Shown piece by piece: positions 16,044 to 23,690 of a stretch of 64,000 nt of DNA. A program made the translations under genes and the position numbers. Below the pieces are notes generated by a model that did no database searches, was not told where the DNA came from, and saw only the letters and a list, made by a program, of their open reading frames with translations. Source of the DNA: an uncultured Prevotellaceae bacterium (lineage in GTDB: Bacteria > Bacteroidota > Bacteroidia > Bacteroidales > Bacteroidaceae); assembly GCA_902780635.1 (NCBI GenBank), contig CACZGH010000008.1:50948-114947 (forward strand), read 5' to 3'. Positions within the stretch are counted from its first letter, which is position 1. Every line of letters starts with the position of its first letter.

Positions 16044-17438
16044 ATGAAAACAATTTGCTTATATTTTGAGATACATCAGATCATACATCTCAAGCGCTAC
16101 CGTTTCTTCGATATCGGTACAGACCATTATTACTATGATGACTATGAGAATGAGCGCTCCATCACCGACATCGCCAACCGCTCATACATGCCGGCACTCA
16201 ACGCCATCGAGGAGATGATACAAAACCATGGCGACTACTTCAAAGTGGCATTCTCTCTCTCAGGTACAGGTATCGAACAACTTGAAATGCACGCACCACA
16301 GGTGCTCGAAAAGCTGCAGAAACTCAACGCCACAGGGCAGGTGGAGTTCCTTGCTGAGCCTTACTCTCACGGTCTCGCCGCACTCGCCAATGAGGCTTCC
16401 TTCGAGCGCGACGTGCGCAAACAGTGTGTGAAAATCAAAGAGTACTTCGGACAGGAGCCACAGGTGCTGCGCAACTCATCGCTCATTTATAGCGATGACA
16501 TCGGCGGACAGGCCGCTGCCATGGGATTCAAAGGTATGCTCACGGAGGGTGCCAAACATGTGCTCGGATGGAAGTCACCGCACTATGTCTACAACTGCGC
16601 CCTTGCACCCAACCTCAAACTGTTGCTCCGCGATGTGACGCTCAGCGACGATATTTCTCTCCGCTTCAACAACAGCGAATGGGAGGGATACCCACTCTTC
16701 GCCGACAACTACATCAAGCGCATCTCCGAATTCCCCGAGGAGGAGCAGGTCATCAATATCTTCATGGAGCTGTCAGCTCTCGGCATCGCACAGCCGCTGT
16801 CCAGCAATATCCTCGAGTTCCTCAAGGCTCTCCCAGCATGTGCCAAGGAGAAAGGCATCACCTTCTCCACACCAACGGAGATCTGTATGAAGATGAAGAG
16901 CGTGGGCAACCTCGACGTGCCCGACACACTCTCATGGGTAGACGAGGAGCGCGACGTGAGCTGCTGGCTCGGAAACCCCATGCAGCGTGAGGCTTTCAAC
17001 AAACTGTACAGCATTGCCGACCGTCTGCGCATCGCTGACGACCCACGTATCAACCAGGACTGGGACTATCTGCAGGCTTCCAACAACTTCCGTTTCATGA
17101 CCACCAAGCCGTCCAACGTAGGTCTCGACCGTGGTATCTACACCACACCGTTCGACGCTTTCACCAACTACATGAACATCCTCGGTGACTTCATGAACCG
17201 TGTCAACAGCCTCTACCCAGAGGAAATCGACAACGACGAACTGGATGCCCTCCTCACCACCATCAAGAACCAAGGTGATGAGATCGAGAAAAAGGATAAG
17301 GAAATCACCCGTCTGCAGGCTAAAATCGACAAGATGCAGAAAGAGGAGGATAAGCTGAAAGCCAAACTCGACAAGGCAGCCCCAGCACCGGCCAAGAAGC
17401 CTGCTGCCAAGCGCGCCGCTAAGAAAAAGGAAGAATAA
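16044..17438 (+). CDS. GH57 alpha-glucan enzyme with Lys/Ala-rich tail
   Basis: Glycoside hydrolase family 57 protein, annotated in relatives as alpha-amylase. As the third gene of the glycogen operon it may process or branch glycogen. GH57 segments visible are the N-terminal LYFEIHQ (with Ile where Pro usually follows HQ), LAEPYSHGL, and LRNSSLIYSDDIGGQAAAMGFKGMLTEGAKHVLG with the probable catalytic Glu in MLTEG. A C-terminal extension from about residue 405 holds a charged coiled coil (EIEKKDKEITRLQAKIDKM) and ends in an AK-rich histone-like tail (PAPAKKPAAKRAAKKK). The tail may anchor the enzyme to glycogen or nucleic acid; this is inference. A hairpin terminator follows. Confidence 0.88.
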   Translation: MKTICLYFEIHQIIHLKRYRFFDIGTDHYYYDDYENERSITDIANRSYMPALNAIEEMIQNHGDYFKVAFSLSGTGIEQLEMHAPQVLEKLQKLNATGQVEFLAEPYSHGLAALANEASFERDVRKQCVKIKEYFGQEPQVLRNSSLIYSDDIGGQAAAMGFKGMLTEGAKHVLGWKSPHYVYNCALAPNLKLLLRDVTLSDDISLRFNNSEWEGYPLFADNYIKRISEFPEEEQVINIFMELSALGIAQPLSSNILEFLKALPACAKEKGITFSTPTEICMKMKSVGNLDVPDTLSWVDEERDVSCWLGNPMQREAFNKLYSIADRLRIADDPRINQDWDYLQASNNFRFMTTKPSNVGLDRGIYTTPFDAFTNYMNILGDFMNRVNSLYPEEIDNDELDALLTTIKNQGDEIEKKDKEITRLQAKIDKMQKEEDKLKAKLDKAAPAPAKKPAAKRAAKKKEE

Positions 17439-17451
17439 AATGGTATAACAG

Positions 17452-17487
17452 TCAAAAAGACTCCTCTCCTATGGGGAGTCTTTTTGA
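17452..17487 (+). terminator. Intrinsic terminator of the glycogen operon
   Basis: TCAAAAAGACTCC (17452-17464) pairs perfectly with GGAGTCTTTTTGA (17475-17487), a 13-bp stem with the T run in its 3' arm. Confidence 0.88.
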
Positions 17488-17510
17488 TATCACTAAATAG
17501 TGTTTTGATC

Positions 17511-18386
17511 ATGATGACAACCAATAAATATCGCCGCTTGACCATCTTGGCTCTGATGGCTTTCCTGCCCATCATCTCTTTCGGACAGGAGATGCTGGTC
17601 GGAACATACAATATCCGAAACAAAAATCAGAGCGACTCCATCAATGGCGAAGTGTGGTCGAAACGTTGCCAGGTCATAGGTGATCTCGTCAATTTTATGT
17701 CTCCCGTCATCTTCGGCACTCAGGAGGTGCTGCATGGGCAACTGAAGGATATGCTAAATGTACTAGACGGATATGACTATATCGGCGTGGGGCGCGACGA
17801 TGGTGTGGAAAAAGGGGAATATGCGGCCATCTTCTATCAGAAAAAACGGCTGAAACTGCTTGACCATGGCGACTTCTGGCTCAATGAGACACCCGACACC
17901 CCTCGTCTGGGATGGGATGCCGCATGCATCCGTATCTGTACATGGGGAAAATTTGTGGACACGATGACGGAGAGGGAGTTCTATTTCTTCAACCTCCATA
18001 TGGACCATGTGGGTAAGGTGGCACGACGGGAAGGGGCACGACTGGTGGTCAGCAAAATACGAGAGTTGGCGGCTGGTGCACCCGTCATCCTCACTGGCGA
18101 CTTCAATGTGGACCAGACGGATGAGATCTACCGCATCTTCACGGAGTCGGGCATATTAAAGGATGCCTATTCGTGTGCAAAAATCCGTTTTGCGGAGAAT
18201 GGCACCTTCAACAACTTCAATCCACGGATGAAGACAAATAGCCGCATCGATCATGTCTTCGTCTCTCCGATCACTGAGGTCAAAGCTTACGGCGTACTGA
18301 CAGACATCTACTGGTCTTCCATGTCTGACATACATCTTCCCTCCGACCATTACCCGGTATTTGTGCGCATCGACTTGCCGCTCTGA
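17511..18386 (+). CDS. Secreted endonuclease/exonuclease/phosphatase-family protein
   Basis: Exported member of the EEP superfamily (DNase I, exonuclease III and inositol phosphatase fold). A signal peptide covers about residues 1-25, ending in ISFGQ. Metal and catalytic segments are in order: VGTYNIRNKN, the Glu in FGTQEVLHG, FNLHMDHVG, LTGDFNVDQ, SRIDHVFVSP and the final LPSDHYPVFVRI. The substrate is unknown: nucleic acid, sugar phosphate or phospholipid headgroup are all possible. ATG 17511 or 17514 is the start, since an upstream codon at 17484 lies inside the terminator hairpin. About 290 residues. No operon partner. Confidence 0.87.
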   Translation: MMTTNKYRRLTILALMAFLPIISFGQEMLVGTYNIRNKNQSDSINGEVWSKRCQVIGDLVNFMSPVIFGTQEVLHGQLKDMLNVLDGYDYIGVGRDDGVEKGEYAAIFYQKKRLKLLDHGDFWLNETPDTPRLGWDAACIRICTWGKFVDTMTEREFYFFNLHMDHVGKVARREGARLVVSKIRELAAGAPVILTGDFNVDQTDEIYRIFTESGILKDAYSCAKIRFAENGTFNNFNPRMKTNSRIDHVFVSPITEVKAYGVLTDIYWSSMSDIHLPSDHYPVFVRIDLPL

Positions 18387-18393
18387 TTTTTTC

Positions 18394-18432
18394 GCTTTTC
18401 GCTGTTTGGTGTTAGCTTTTCGCTGCTTGGTG
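18394..18432. repeat. Direct repeat, 18 bp, 21-bp period
   Basis: Two copies of an 18-mer (GCTTTTCGCTGTTTGGTG and one-base variant) at 18394-18411 and 18415-18432, between convergent genes. They belong to the same CTTTTCGCT-type simple repeats seen near 3180 and 6230. Confidence 0.65.
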
Positions 18433-18480
18433 GAGGCTGTCTTTGCCGGAGATTTCCATTCTGAGTGAGAGGTCTCTCTC

Positions 18481-19311
18481 TTATTGCTTCAGGGAGTCAG
18501 ACAAAGCCTTTTCCACGCTGCCAGCTGCCAACAGGCGGCGCTGTGCCTCGTCGTAGCTAAGACCCAATGATTCTTGGAGCATGCGGGTTCCACGGTCAAT
18601 CAATTTGGCATTTGTCAGTTGCATATTGACCATGCGATTGCCACGGATACGTCCCAGGCAGATCATTAAGGTGGTGGAAATCATATTCAAAATCATTTTC
18701 TGGGCTGTGCCGCTTTTCATACGGGTAGAGCCTGTCACAAATTCTGGACCTACGACCGTCTCGATGGCATAGTCGGCTGCTTTTGCGAGAGGGGTGTTGA
18801 GATTGTTGGTGATGCCACCGGTCAGCAGACCATGCTGTCTGGCCATGCTGACAGCCCCTACCACATAAGGAGTGGTGCCTGACGCTGCAATGCCCAGTAC
18901 AGTGTCGTCAGCAGTAGGGTGGTAGGCCTGCAAATCTCGCCATCCTTGTTCCGCGATGTCTTCAGCCCGCTCCACAGCATGGCGTAAGGCCCGGTCGCCG
19001 CCGGCAATAATGCCCACCACCCACGTCTCAGGAATGCCAAAGGTGGGAGGTAGTTCGCTGGCATCCAGGATGCCCAGACGGCCACTGGTGCCGGCACCGA
19101 TATAGAACAAGCGGCCGCCCCGCTTCATCCTTGGCACGATGGCCTCAACCATCGCCTGGATTTGCGGAATGACTCGCCTGACGGCTTCAGCCACGAGAGC
19201 GTCTTCCTCATTGATGTGATTCAAGATTTCCAAGACTGACATCTGCTCCAGATGGTCGAAATGCGATGGCTGTTCCGTGATTTTGATGAGTTGAATATCT
19301 TCCTCTTTCAT
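18481..19311 (-). CDS. murQ: N-acetylmuramic acid 6-phosphate etherase
   Basis: MurQ cleaves the lactyl ether of MurNAc 6-phosphate to GlcNAc 6-phosphate and D-lactate in the cytosol, part of peptidoglycan recycling. It is a SIS-domain protein: GAGTSGRLGILDASELPPTFG carries the likely catalytic Glu (E86), and HAVERAED holds a second conserved acidic position around 114-117. TGSTRMKSGTAQKM is the phosphosugar-binding stretch. At 276 residues it is slightly shorter than the E. coli enzyme. A full-consensus promoter lies just upstream. No muropeptide transporter or AnmK gene is adjacent. Confidence 0.93.
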   Translation of the reverse strand: MKEEDIQLIKITEQPSHFDHLEQMSVLEILNHINEEDALVAEAVRRVIPQIQAMVEAIVPRMKRGGRLFYIGAGTSGRLGILDASELPPTFGIPETWVVGIIAGGDRALRHAVERAEDIAEQGWRDLQAYHPTADDTVLGIAASGTTPYVVGAVSMARQHGLLTGGITNNLNTPLAKAADYAIETVVGPEFVTGSTRMKSGTAQKMILNMISTTLMICLGRIRGNRMVNMQLTNAKLIDRGTRMLQESLGLSYDEAQRRLLAAGSVEKALSDSLKQ

Positions 19312-19325
19312 ATCTTTTCTACTTG

Positions 19326-19356
19326 CAAAGATAATGAAAGCTGAATGCAGAACAAA
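19326..19356 (-). promoter_or_regulatory. Promoter of murQ
   Basis: On the minus strand TTTG (19353-19356) and TATCTTTG (19326-19333) are 19 bp apart. The predicted leader is only about 10 bases. Confidence 0.78.
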
Positions 19357-19419
19357 ATAAATTGATGAGTTTTTGCAGAGGCAATCAACTCGCTTCCTCT
19401 GAAATTCCTTCCGGTTTTC

Positions 19420-19525
19420 TCATAAAAGAGGGGTGAAGTCTAACTCCTGATTGGTAGGGATGGTGATGGTGTTGCCGACCTTGGTGCCTTTCACCCAGAG
19501 GCAATTTGTAGGAATCTGTTTGATT
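19420..19525 (-). pseudogene. Short 3' remnant of a coding sequence
   Basis: About 34 codons read on the minus strand (…IPTNCLWVKGTKVGNTITIP, then TNQELDFTPLL and a stop at 19420). The segment has protein-like composition, no start codon, and an in-frame stop immediately upstream near 19528. It looks like the C-terminal end of a decayed secreted protein. No parent could be named. Confidence 0.35.
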
Positions 19526-19561
19526 TAATGTTAAAAACATATAAATTTCTCACAATCAAGA

Positions 19562-19607
19562 TAAAAGAAAAGGCGGGCACGCTGTCAGTGTCCGCCCTTT
19601 TCTTTTA
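19562..19607 (-). terminator. Terminator of the pectin operon, overlapping the GH97 stop codon
   Basis: TAAAAGAAAAGGCGGGCAC at 19562 pairs with GTGTCCGCCCTTTTCTTTTA at 19588-19607 with a single G-U pair. On the minus strand the hairpin begins with the TAA stop of the GH97 gene and ends in a T-rich arm. Confidence 0.8.
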
Positions 19608-21506
19608 TCCTACAATCATACACCATCCGCCGCCTGGGGCGAGGTGAATTTTCAGTTGTTGCCCCTTGCGCACAGTGGTGAGTTTATATTTGTAGTCCGT
19701 GGCATCGCGGTCGGCATTGACACCGTCGGCGAAGATTTCTGCACGGTGGCTACCCTCAGACAGCATCGAGAGGTCGATGGTCAGGTCGCGAGGAGTCCAG
19801 TTGGTCATGGCGGCGATATACCACTTGCTGCCTTTGCGCTTGGCCAGCACGGTGTATTCTCCGAGTTTTCCATCCAAGGCAATGACCTCGTCATACACCG
19901 TAGGTATCTGGGAGAGGAAGTTGATGGTCTCCTGTTCTTTCATATACTTTGAGGGAGAGTCGGCCAACATCTGCAGCGGAGCGTCATAGGTGATGTACAT
20001 GGCTGCTTGGTGGGCACGGGTGCCCTGACTCATGGGATGGTCGTTGTTGCCGAAATATTGCGCCCGTGTGGCATTCATCATGGCACCAGGGGTGTAGTCA
20101 AGCGGACCGATGAGCATACGCAGGTAGGGGATGGTGACATCATAGCGGGGATGGTCGTACATGGGGACGGCACCGTTGCGAGGTTCCCATTTGCAGTTCT
20201 CAAGTCCTTTCACGCCCTCAAAGTTCACGATGTTGGGATAGGCATACTGGATACCGGTGGGACGGAAACCATGCAGGTCGAGCAACAGGTGGTTGCGGGC
20301 TGCACAGTCGGCCACCTGCCAGATGGACTGCATGACACGCTGGTCGTCGCGGTCGAAGAAGTCGACCTTGAAACCGGCGATACCTAAGTCGGCATAATAC
20401 TTGAAGTCGTGCTCTGTATTCTTGATACTGTTGCGCCAGGTAGACCACAGGATGATGCGCACGTTGCGCTCCTTGGCGTAGGGGATGAGGACAGAGAGGT
20501 CAATCTCGGGGTTGAGCTTCTCGGTCAGCGACTCCTCGGTGCTCCAGCCTTCGTCGATGATGATATACTCCAAGTGGTTTTTCGAGGCAAAGTCGATGTA
20601 GTATTTATAAGTGTCGGTGTTCATGCCGGCCCTGAAGTCGACACCAGTGAGCATCGTGGCGTTCCACCAGTCCCACGCCACTTTACCCGGACAAATCCAT
20701 GAGGTGTCCTGGATGCGGCACGCCGGACCATAGCGACGGGCTATATCGCTATTGAGCAGCTGGGCATCATTTTCTGTGACGGCCACGATGCGCCAAGGAG
20801 TTTCCTTCGCCTTGGCGATATAGTTGGCACGCCGGGTAGGGATGAGGTTCAGACGGGCGTGGCCATTGTTCTCCTCCTCAAGAGGGTAGGGGGCAAACTC
20901 GGCTTGTAGTCCATGAGCACCGTTCTTTTTTAGGAACATGCCAGGATAGTCGATGACGTTGGCGTCGAAGATGACAGCCAACTTGCCCTGAGGTAGACGT
21001 ACTGCCAAGGGATTGATAGCGATGGAGTCGACAAACATTTTCGAAAGAGGCTGTTCGTCGTAGCGACTTTCAAAAGAGAAACACCAACGCTCGCCGGAAC
21101 GGTTGTCATTGACATAAGGCACAAACGCCTCGTAGTCGCCGGCAAAGTTAAACTCTGCCGTTTCTTGTTCTATTGTGATGGGCTTCTTCCCAGGGAGAAG
21201 GATGCGGTAGGCGGCGGCATCGTTGTCGGCGCGGAACTCCACACGGCAGCGGCTACCGCTCACAATGGCTGACGAACCGTTATTGGCCGCCTTGCCTTTC
21301 ATTTTGGTCAAGCCGCCGTTGAGACCAATCTCTGAGGGGGTGAGCACCGTGGTGCCGTCATGGTTGACCTCCCATGTCAGGCGGTCATTGTTGGCGTGGA
21401 TCGTCACTTTCATCTTGCCGTTGGGCGAGGTGAGCGTGATGTCGCTGGCATAGCTATACCATGTCATCGCCAAAAGGGCGGTCATAATCGTAAGTGTCTT
21501 TTTCAT
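19605..21506 (-). CDS. GH97 alpha-glycosidase, probably retaining alpha-galactosidase type
   Basis: Secreted or periplasmic glycoside hydrolase family 97 enzyme of 633 residues, with signal peptide MKKTLTIMTALLAMTWYSYAS. It has the N-terminal beta-super-sandwich domain (about 25-270), a (beta/alpha)8 barrel (about 275-540) and a C-terminal beta domain. GH97 segments seen are WDWWNATMLTGVDF, IIIDEGWS and VNFEGVKGLEN. AGFKVDFFDRDDQ carries Asp382 on the fourth strand; an Asp there marks the retaining alpha-galactosidase branch, while inverting SusB-type enzymes lack it. A galactosidase suits pectin side chains. It is the last gene of the SusC-SusD-DUF5123-PL1-GH97 operon, 20 bp after the PL1 gene. 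Confidence 0.9.
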   Translation of the reverse strand: MKKTLTIMTALLAMTWYSYASDITLTSPNGKMKVTIHANNDRLTWEVNHDGTTVLTPSEIGLNGGLTKMKGKAANNGSSAIVSGSRCRVEFRADNDAAAYRILLPGKKPITIEQETAEFNFAGDYEAFVPYVNDNRSGERWCFSFESRYDEQPLSKMFVDSIAINPLAVRLPQGKLAVIFDANVIDYPGMFLKKNGAHGLQAEFAPYPLEEENNGHARLNLIPTRRANYIAKAKETPWRIVAVTENDAQLLNSDIARRYGPACRIQDTSWICPGKVAWDWWNATMLTGVDFRAGMNTDTYKYYIDFASKNHLEYIIIDEGWSTEESLTEKLNPEIDLSVLIPYAKERNVRIILWSTWRNSIKNTEHDFKYYADLGIAGFKVDFFDRDDQRVMQSIWQVADCAARNHLLLDLHGFRPTGIQYAYPNIVNFEGVKGLENCKWEPRNGAVPMYDHPRYDVTIPYLRMLIGPLDYTPGAMMNATRAQYFGNNDHPMSQGTRAHQAAMYITYDAPLQMLADSPSKYMKEQETINFLSQIPTVYDEVIALDGKLGEYTVLAKRKGSKWYIAAMTNWTPRDLTIDLSMLSEGSHRAEIFADGVNADRDATDYKYKLTTVRKGQQLKIHLAPGGGWCMIVG

Positions 21507-21526
21507 GATGTTATAAATGTTGAATG

Positions 21527-23614
21527 TTATCTCTTGACTATTTTTTGTTTCCCGATGATGTAAATACCTTTAGGCAGGGCAGAAATCTGGCTGGTGGACG
21601 CCTTTCTGAGGAGGAGACGTCCATCAAGGGAATAGACATCTTGACCCTCTGTCGTGAAGCGTGACAACTCTTGTATGCCTGCTGTCACAGCATAGAGAAG
21701 GAGGTTGCACACACACTGCTGCCCTTTGACGATAAACGACATCTGCCCTTTGACAGGTTCGGGCAGTGTCACCGTGTGAGTGGCTGTCACATTGTCGGTG
21801 CGGGAAGGGAAAATGTAGTCGCTCTCGCCGAAGACGGTGCTGCCTAACTGTGAGAGATAGGCCGTCTCGTTGTTGATGTTGCTATAGCCGGTCACTTCCA
21901 CCTTCGTGATAAAAAGGCCGTCGGGGATGATAATCTTGTAGTTCTCATTGCGGGAGTATTTGATGCCTTTGATGCCACAGCCCGACCCCTCGGCGTAGCC
22001 TTTGCTGGTGCTGATGCTGAAACCGTTGTTGAAAGTCCAGTCGCCGTTGGAGGTGGCAGGGGACAGCTCAAAAACCGATGCGACAGGGGTCTCGCCCTCC
22101 GACTCGATGCTTCCACTCTGTGTACCTCCCTCATATTGTGCCTCGGTGATGTCGGCCACCAATGAGTTGAGGTATCGCTCCAGATGGGTGTAGCCGTCGG
22201 CACCAACCTGGGCGCCGTCATTAGCGTCGTTGGCATTCAGGCCTTGGGCGGTCTCCCACTCGTCGGGCATGCCGTCGCCGTCGGTGTCGGCAGGGGCTGT
22301 CAGGCTGTTGAGCACTGGCCATGCGCTCCAGTCGGCTGCAGCGTCTGCGGGCTTGTTGTTTTCTTGTGAGTCGATGATGCCCTTGTGATTGCCAGGACCG
22401 GTGTAGGTGGCCAGGCCATTGCGGGTGTCGCTCACCATCAGTTCGTCATAACTGTCACGATGGAGGGAGGCTCCGGCGTAGCGCAGCACTTTCTCGTAAG
22501 CGTCCTCAGCACTGTGGGTGGTGGTCAGGATATAGTCAATGGGAGCAGACAGGCGGATGGAGTCTTTGACGGCATCATTATAGAGACCGTCATTGCCCGA
22601 GGCGTCAATCTGGTTGTACATGCCCCAAGTCCAGTTGTCACGGGTCACGTCGCTGTGCTTGGAGTTGACATTGCCGTCGACATAGTATTTGCCCCAAATG
22701 TGAAGGGTGGGGGCATAGTCGGGATAGCTCTGAATATATGAATTGGTGCGGATGCCGATGGCGGCGATACGTTTCTGCTTGGTGGAGCTGATCTGGTTGG
22801 TGCCGGGACCGGGCTTGTAGTAGTTGTTCACGATGTTCACGTTCATCGCCTCACCACCATAGCAGCCGTTGCCACAGTAGTTGTAGAACACGTTGTTGCG
22901 CATGTCCATCCGCTCATCGAGTTGGGTGGTATAGCGGGGACCCAAACGGGGCACGCGACTCTCATGATGGGCCATCAGATTGTGGTGGAAAGAGGCACCG
23001 CTGCCACCCCAGTTACCACCATAGCCGTGGCTGCCCTTGCTGTGACCAGCGTCTTGAAGACTCTGTGTCACCATGCACCACTGCACGGTGGTGTTCTTGT
23101 TGCCGTAGATGGAGAGGCACTCGTCGATGCTCCAACTGACCGAACAGTGGTCGACCATGATGTCGGTCTGGTCGAAACCGCCGAATCCATCCCATCCGTC
23201 GGCACCATCGGCGGTGACGTGCGTGTTGCCTAAGCGGAAACGCATATAGCGCACAATCACATTGTTGGTCTTGATTTGCACAGGATAGTCGGCCACACAG
23301 ATGCCGTCGCCGGGGGCGGTCTGACCGGCGATGGTCACATTGCCCTTGTTGATGCTGAGTGCCGACTTCAGATGGATGGTGCCCGACACATCGAAGACGA
23401 TGGTCTTCACACCGTTTTGGCCGAGAGCCCAACGGAGCGAACCCGTGCCGCTGTCGTTGAGGTTGGTCACATGATATACTTTGCCGCCACGACCACCGGT
23501 CACATAGCGGCCAAAGCCCTCTGCACCGGGGAAAGCGGGTGTTTTCTCCTGCGCCGTTAGTGCCAATGGACACAGGATGAAATACAATGCTGCGAGTAAA
23601 TAGGTCGTTCTCAT
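21527..23614 (-). CDS. Secreted pectate lyase, family PL1, with C-terminal sorting-like tail
   Basis: Calcium-dependent beta-elimination lyase for de-esterified homogalacturonan. The signal peptide is MRTTYLLAALYFILCPLALTAQ. The mature N-terminus PAFPGAEGFGRYVTGGRGG begins a parallel beta-helix of about 400 residues. It carries VDHCSVSWSIDECLS and the catalytic Arg region ESRVPRLG (R220/R223). A DTDGDGMPDEWE calcium loop around residue 460 is followed by a domain rich in Thr/Ser. The tail (YSLDGRLLLRK … LPKGIYIIGKQKIVK) resembles a type A signal for type IX secretion. An ATG at 23641 is in frame, but 23614 gives the clean signal peptide. Operon neighbours are the DUF5123-like lipoprotein and GH97. 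Confidence 0.92.
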   Translation of the reverse strand: MRTTYLLAALYFILCPLALTAQEKTPAFPGAEGFGRYVTGGRGGKVYHVTNLNDSGTGSLRWALGQNGVKTIVFDVSGTIHLKSALSINKGNVTIAGQTAPGDGICVADYPVQIKTNNVIVRYMRFRLGNTHVTADGADGWDGFGGFDQTDIMVDHCSVSWSIDECLSIYGNKNTTVQWCMVTQSLQDAGHSKGSHGYGGNWGGSGASFHHNLMAHHESRVPRLGPRYTTQLDERMDMRNNVFYNYCGNGCYGGEAMNVNIVNNYYKPGPGTNQISSTKQKRIAAIGIRTNSYIQSYPDYAPTLHIWGKYYVDGNVNSKHSDVTRDNWTWGMYNQIDASGNDGLYNDAVKDSIRLSAPIDYILTTTHSAEDAYEKVLRYAGASLHRDSYDELMVSDTRNGLATYTGPGNHKGIIDSQENNKPADAAADWSAWPVLNSLTAPADTDGDGMPDEWETAQGLNANDANDGAQVGADGYTHLERYLNSLVADITEAQYEGGTQSGSIESEGETPVASVFELSPATSNGDWTFNNGFSISTSKGYAEGSGCGIKGIKYSRNENYKIIIPDGLFITKVEVTGYSNINNETAYLSQLGSTVFGESDYIFPSRTDNVTATHTVTLPEPVKGQMSFIVKGQQCVCNLLLYAVTAGIQELSRFTTEGQDVYSLDGRLLLRKASTSQISALPKGIYIIGKQKIVKR

Positions 23615-23690
23615 GTTTTCTTGATAGTAGATGAAGCCCACTTTTTAGGTGGGCTTCATCTTATATAAGTATCTTAACTTAAGAAATGTA

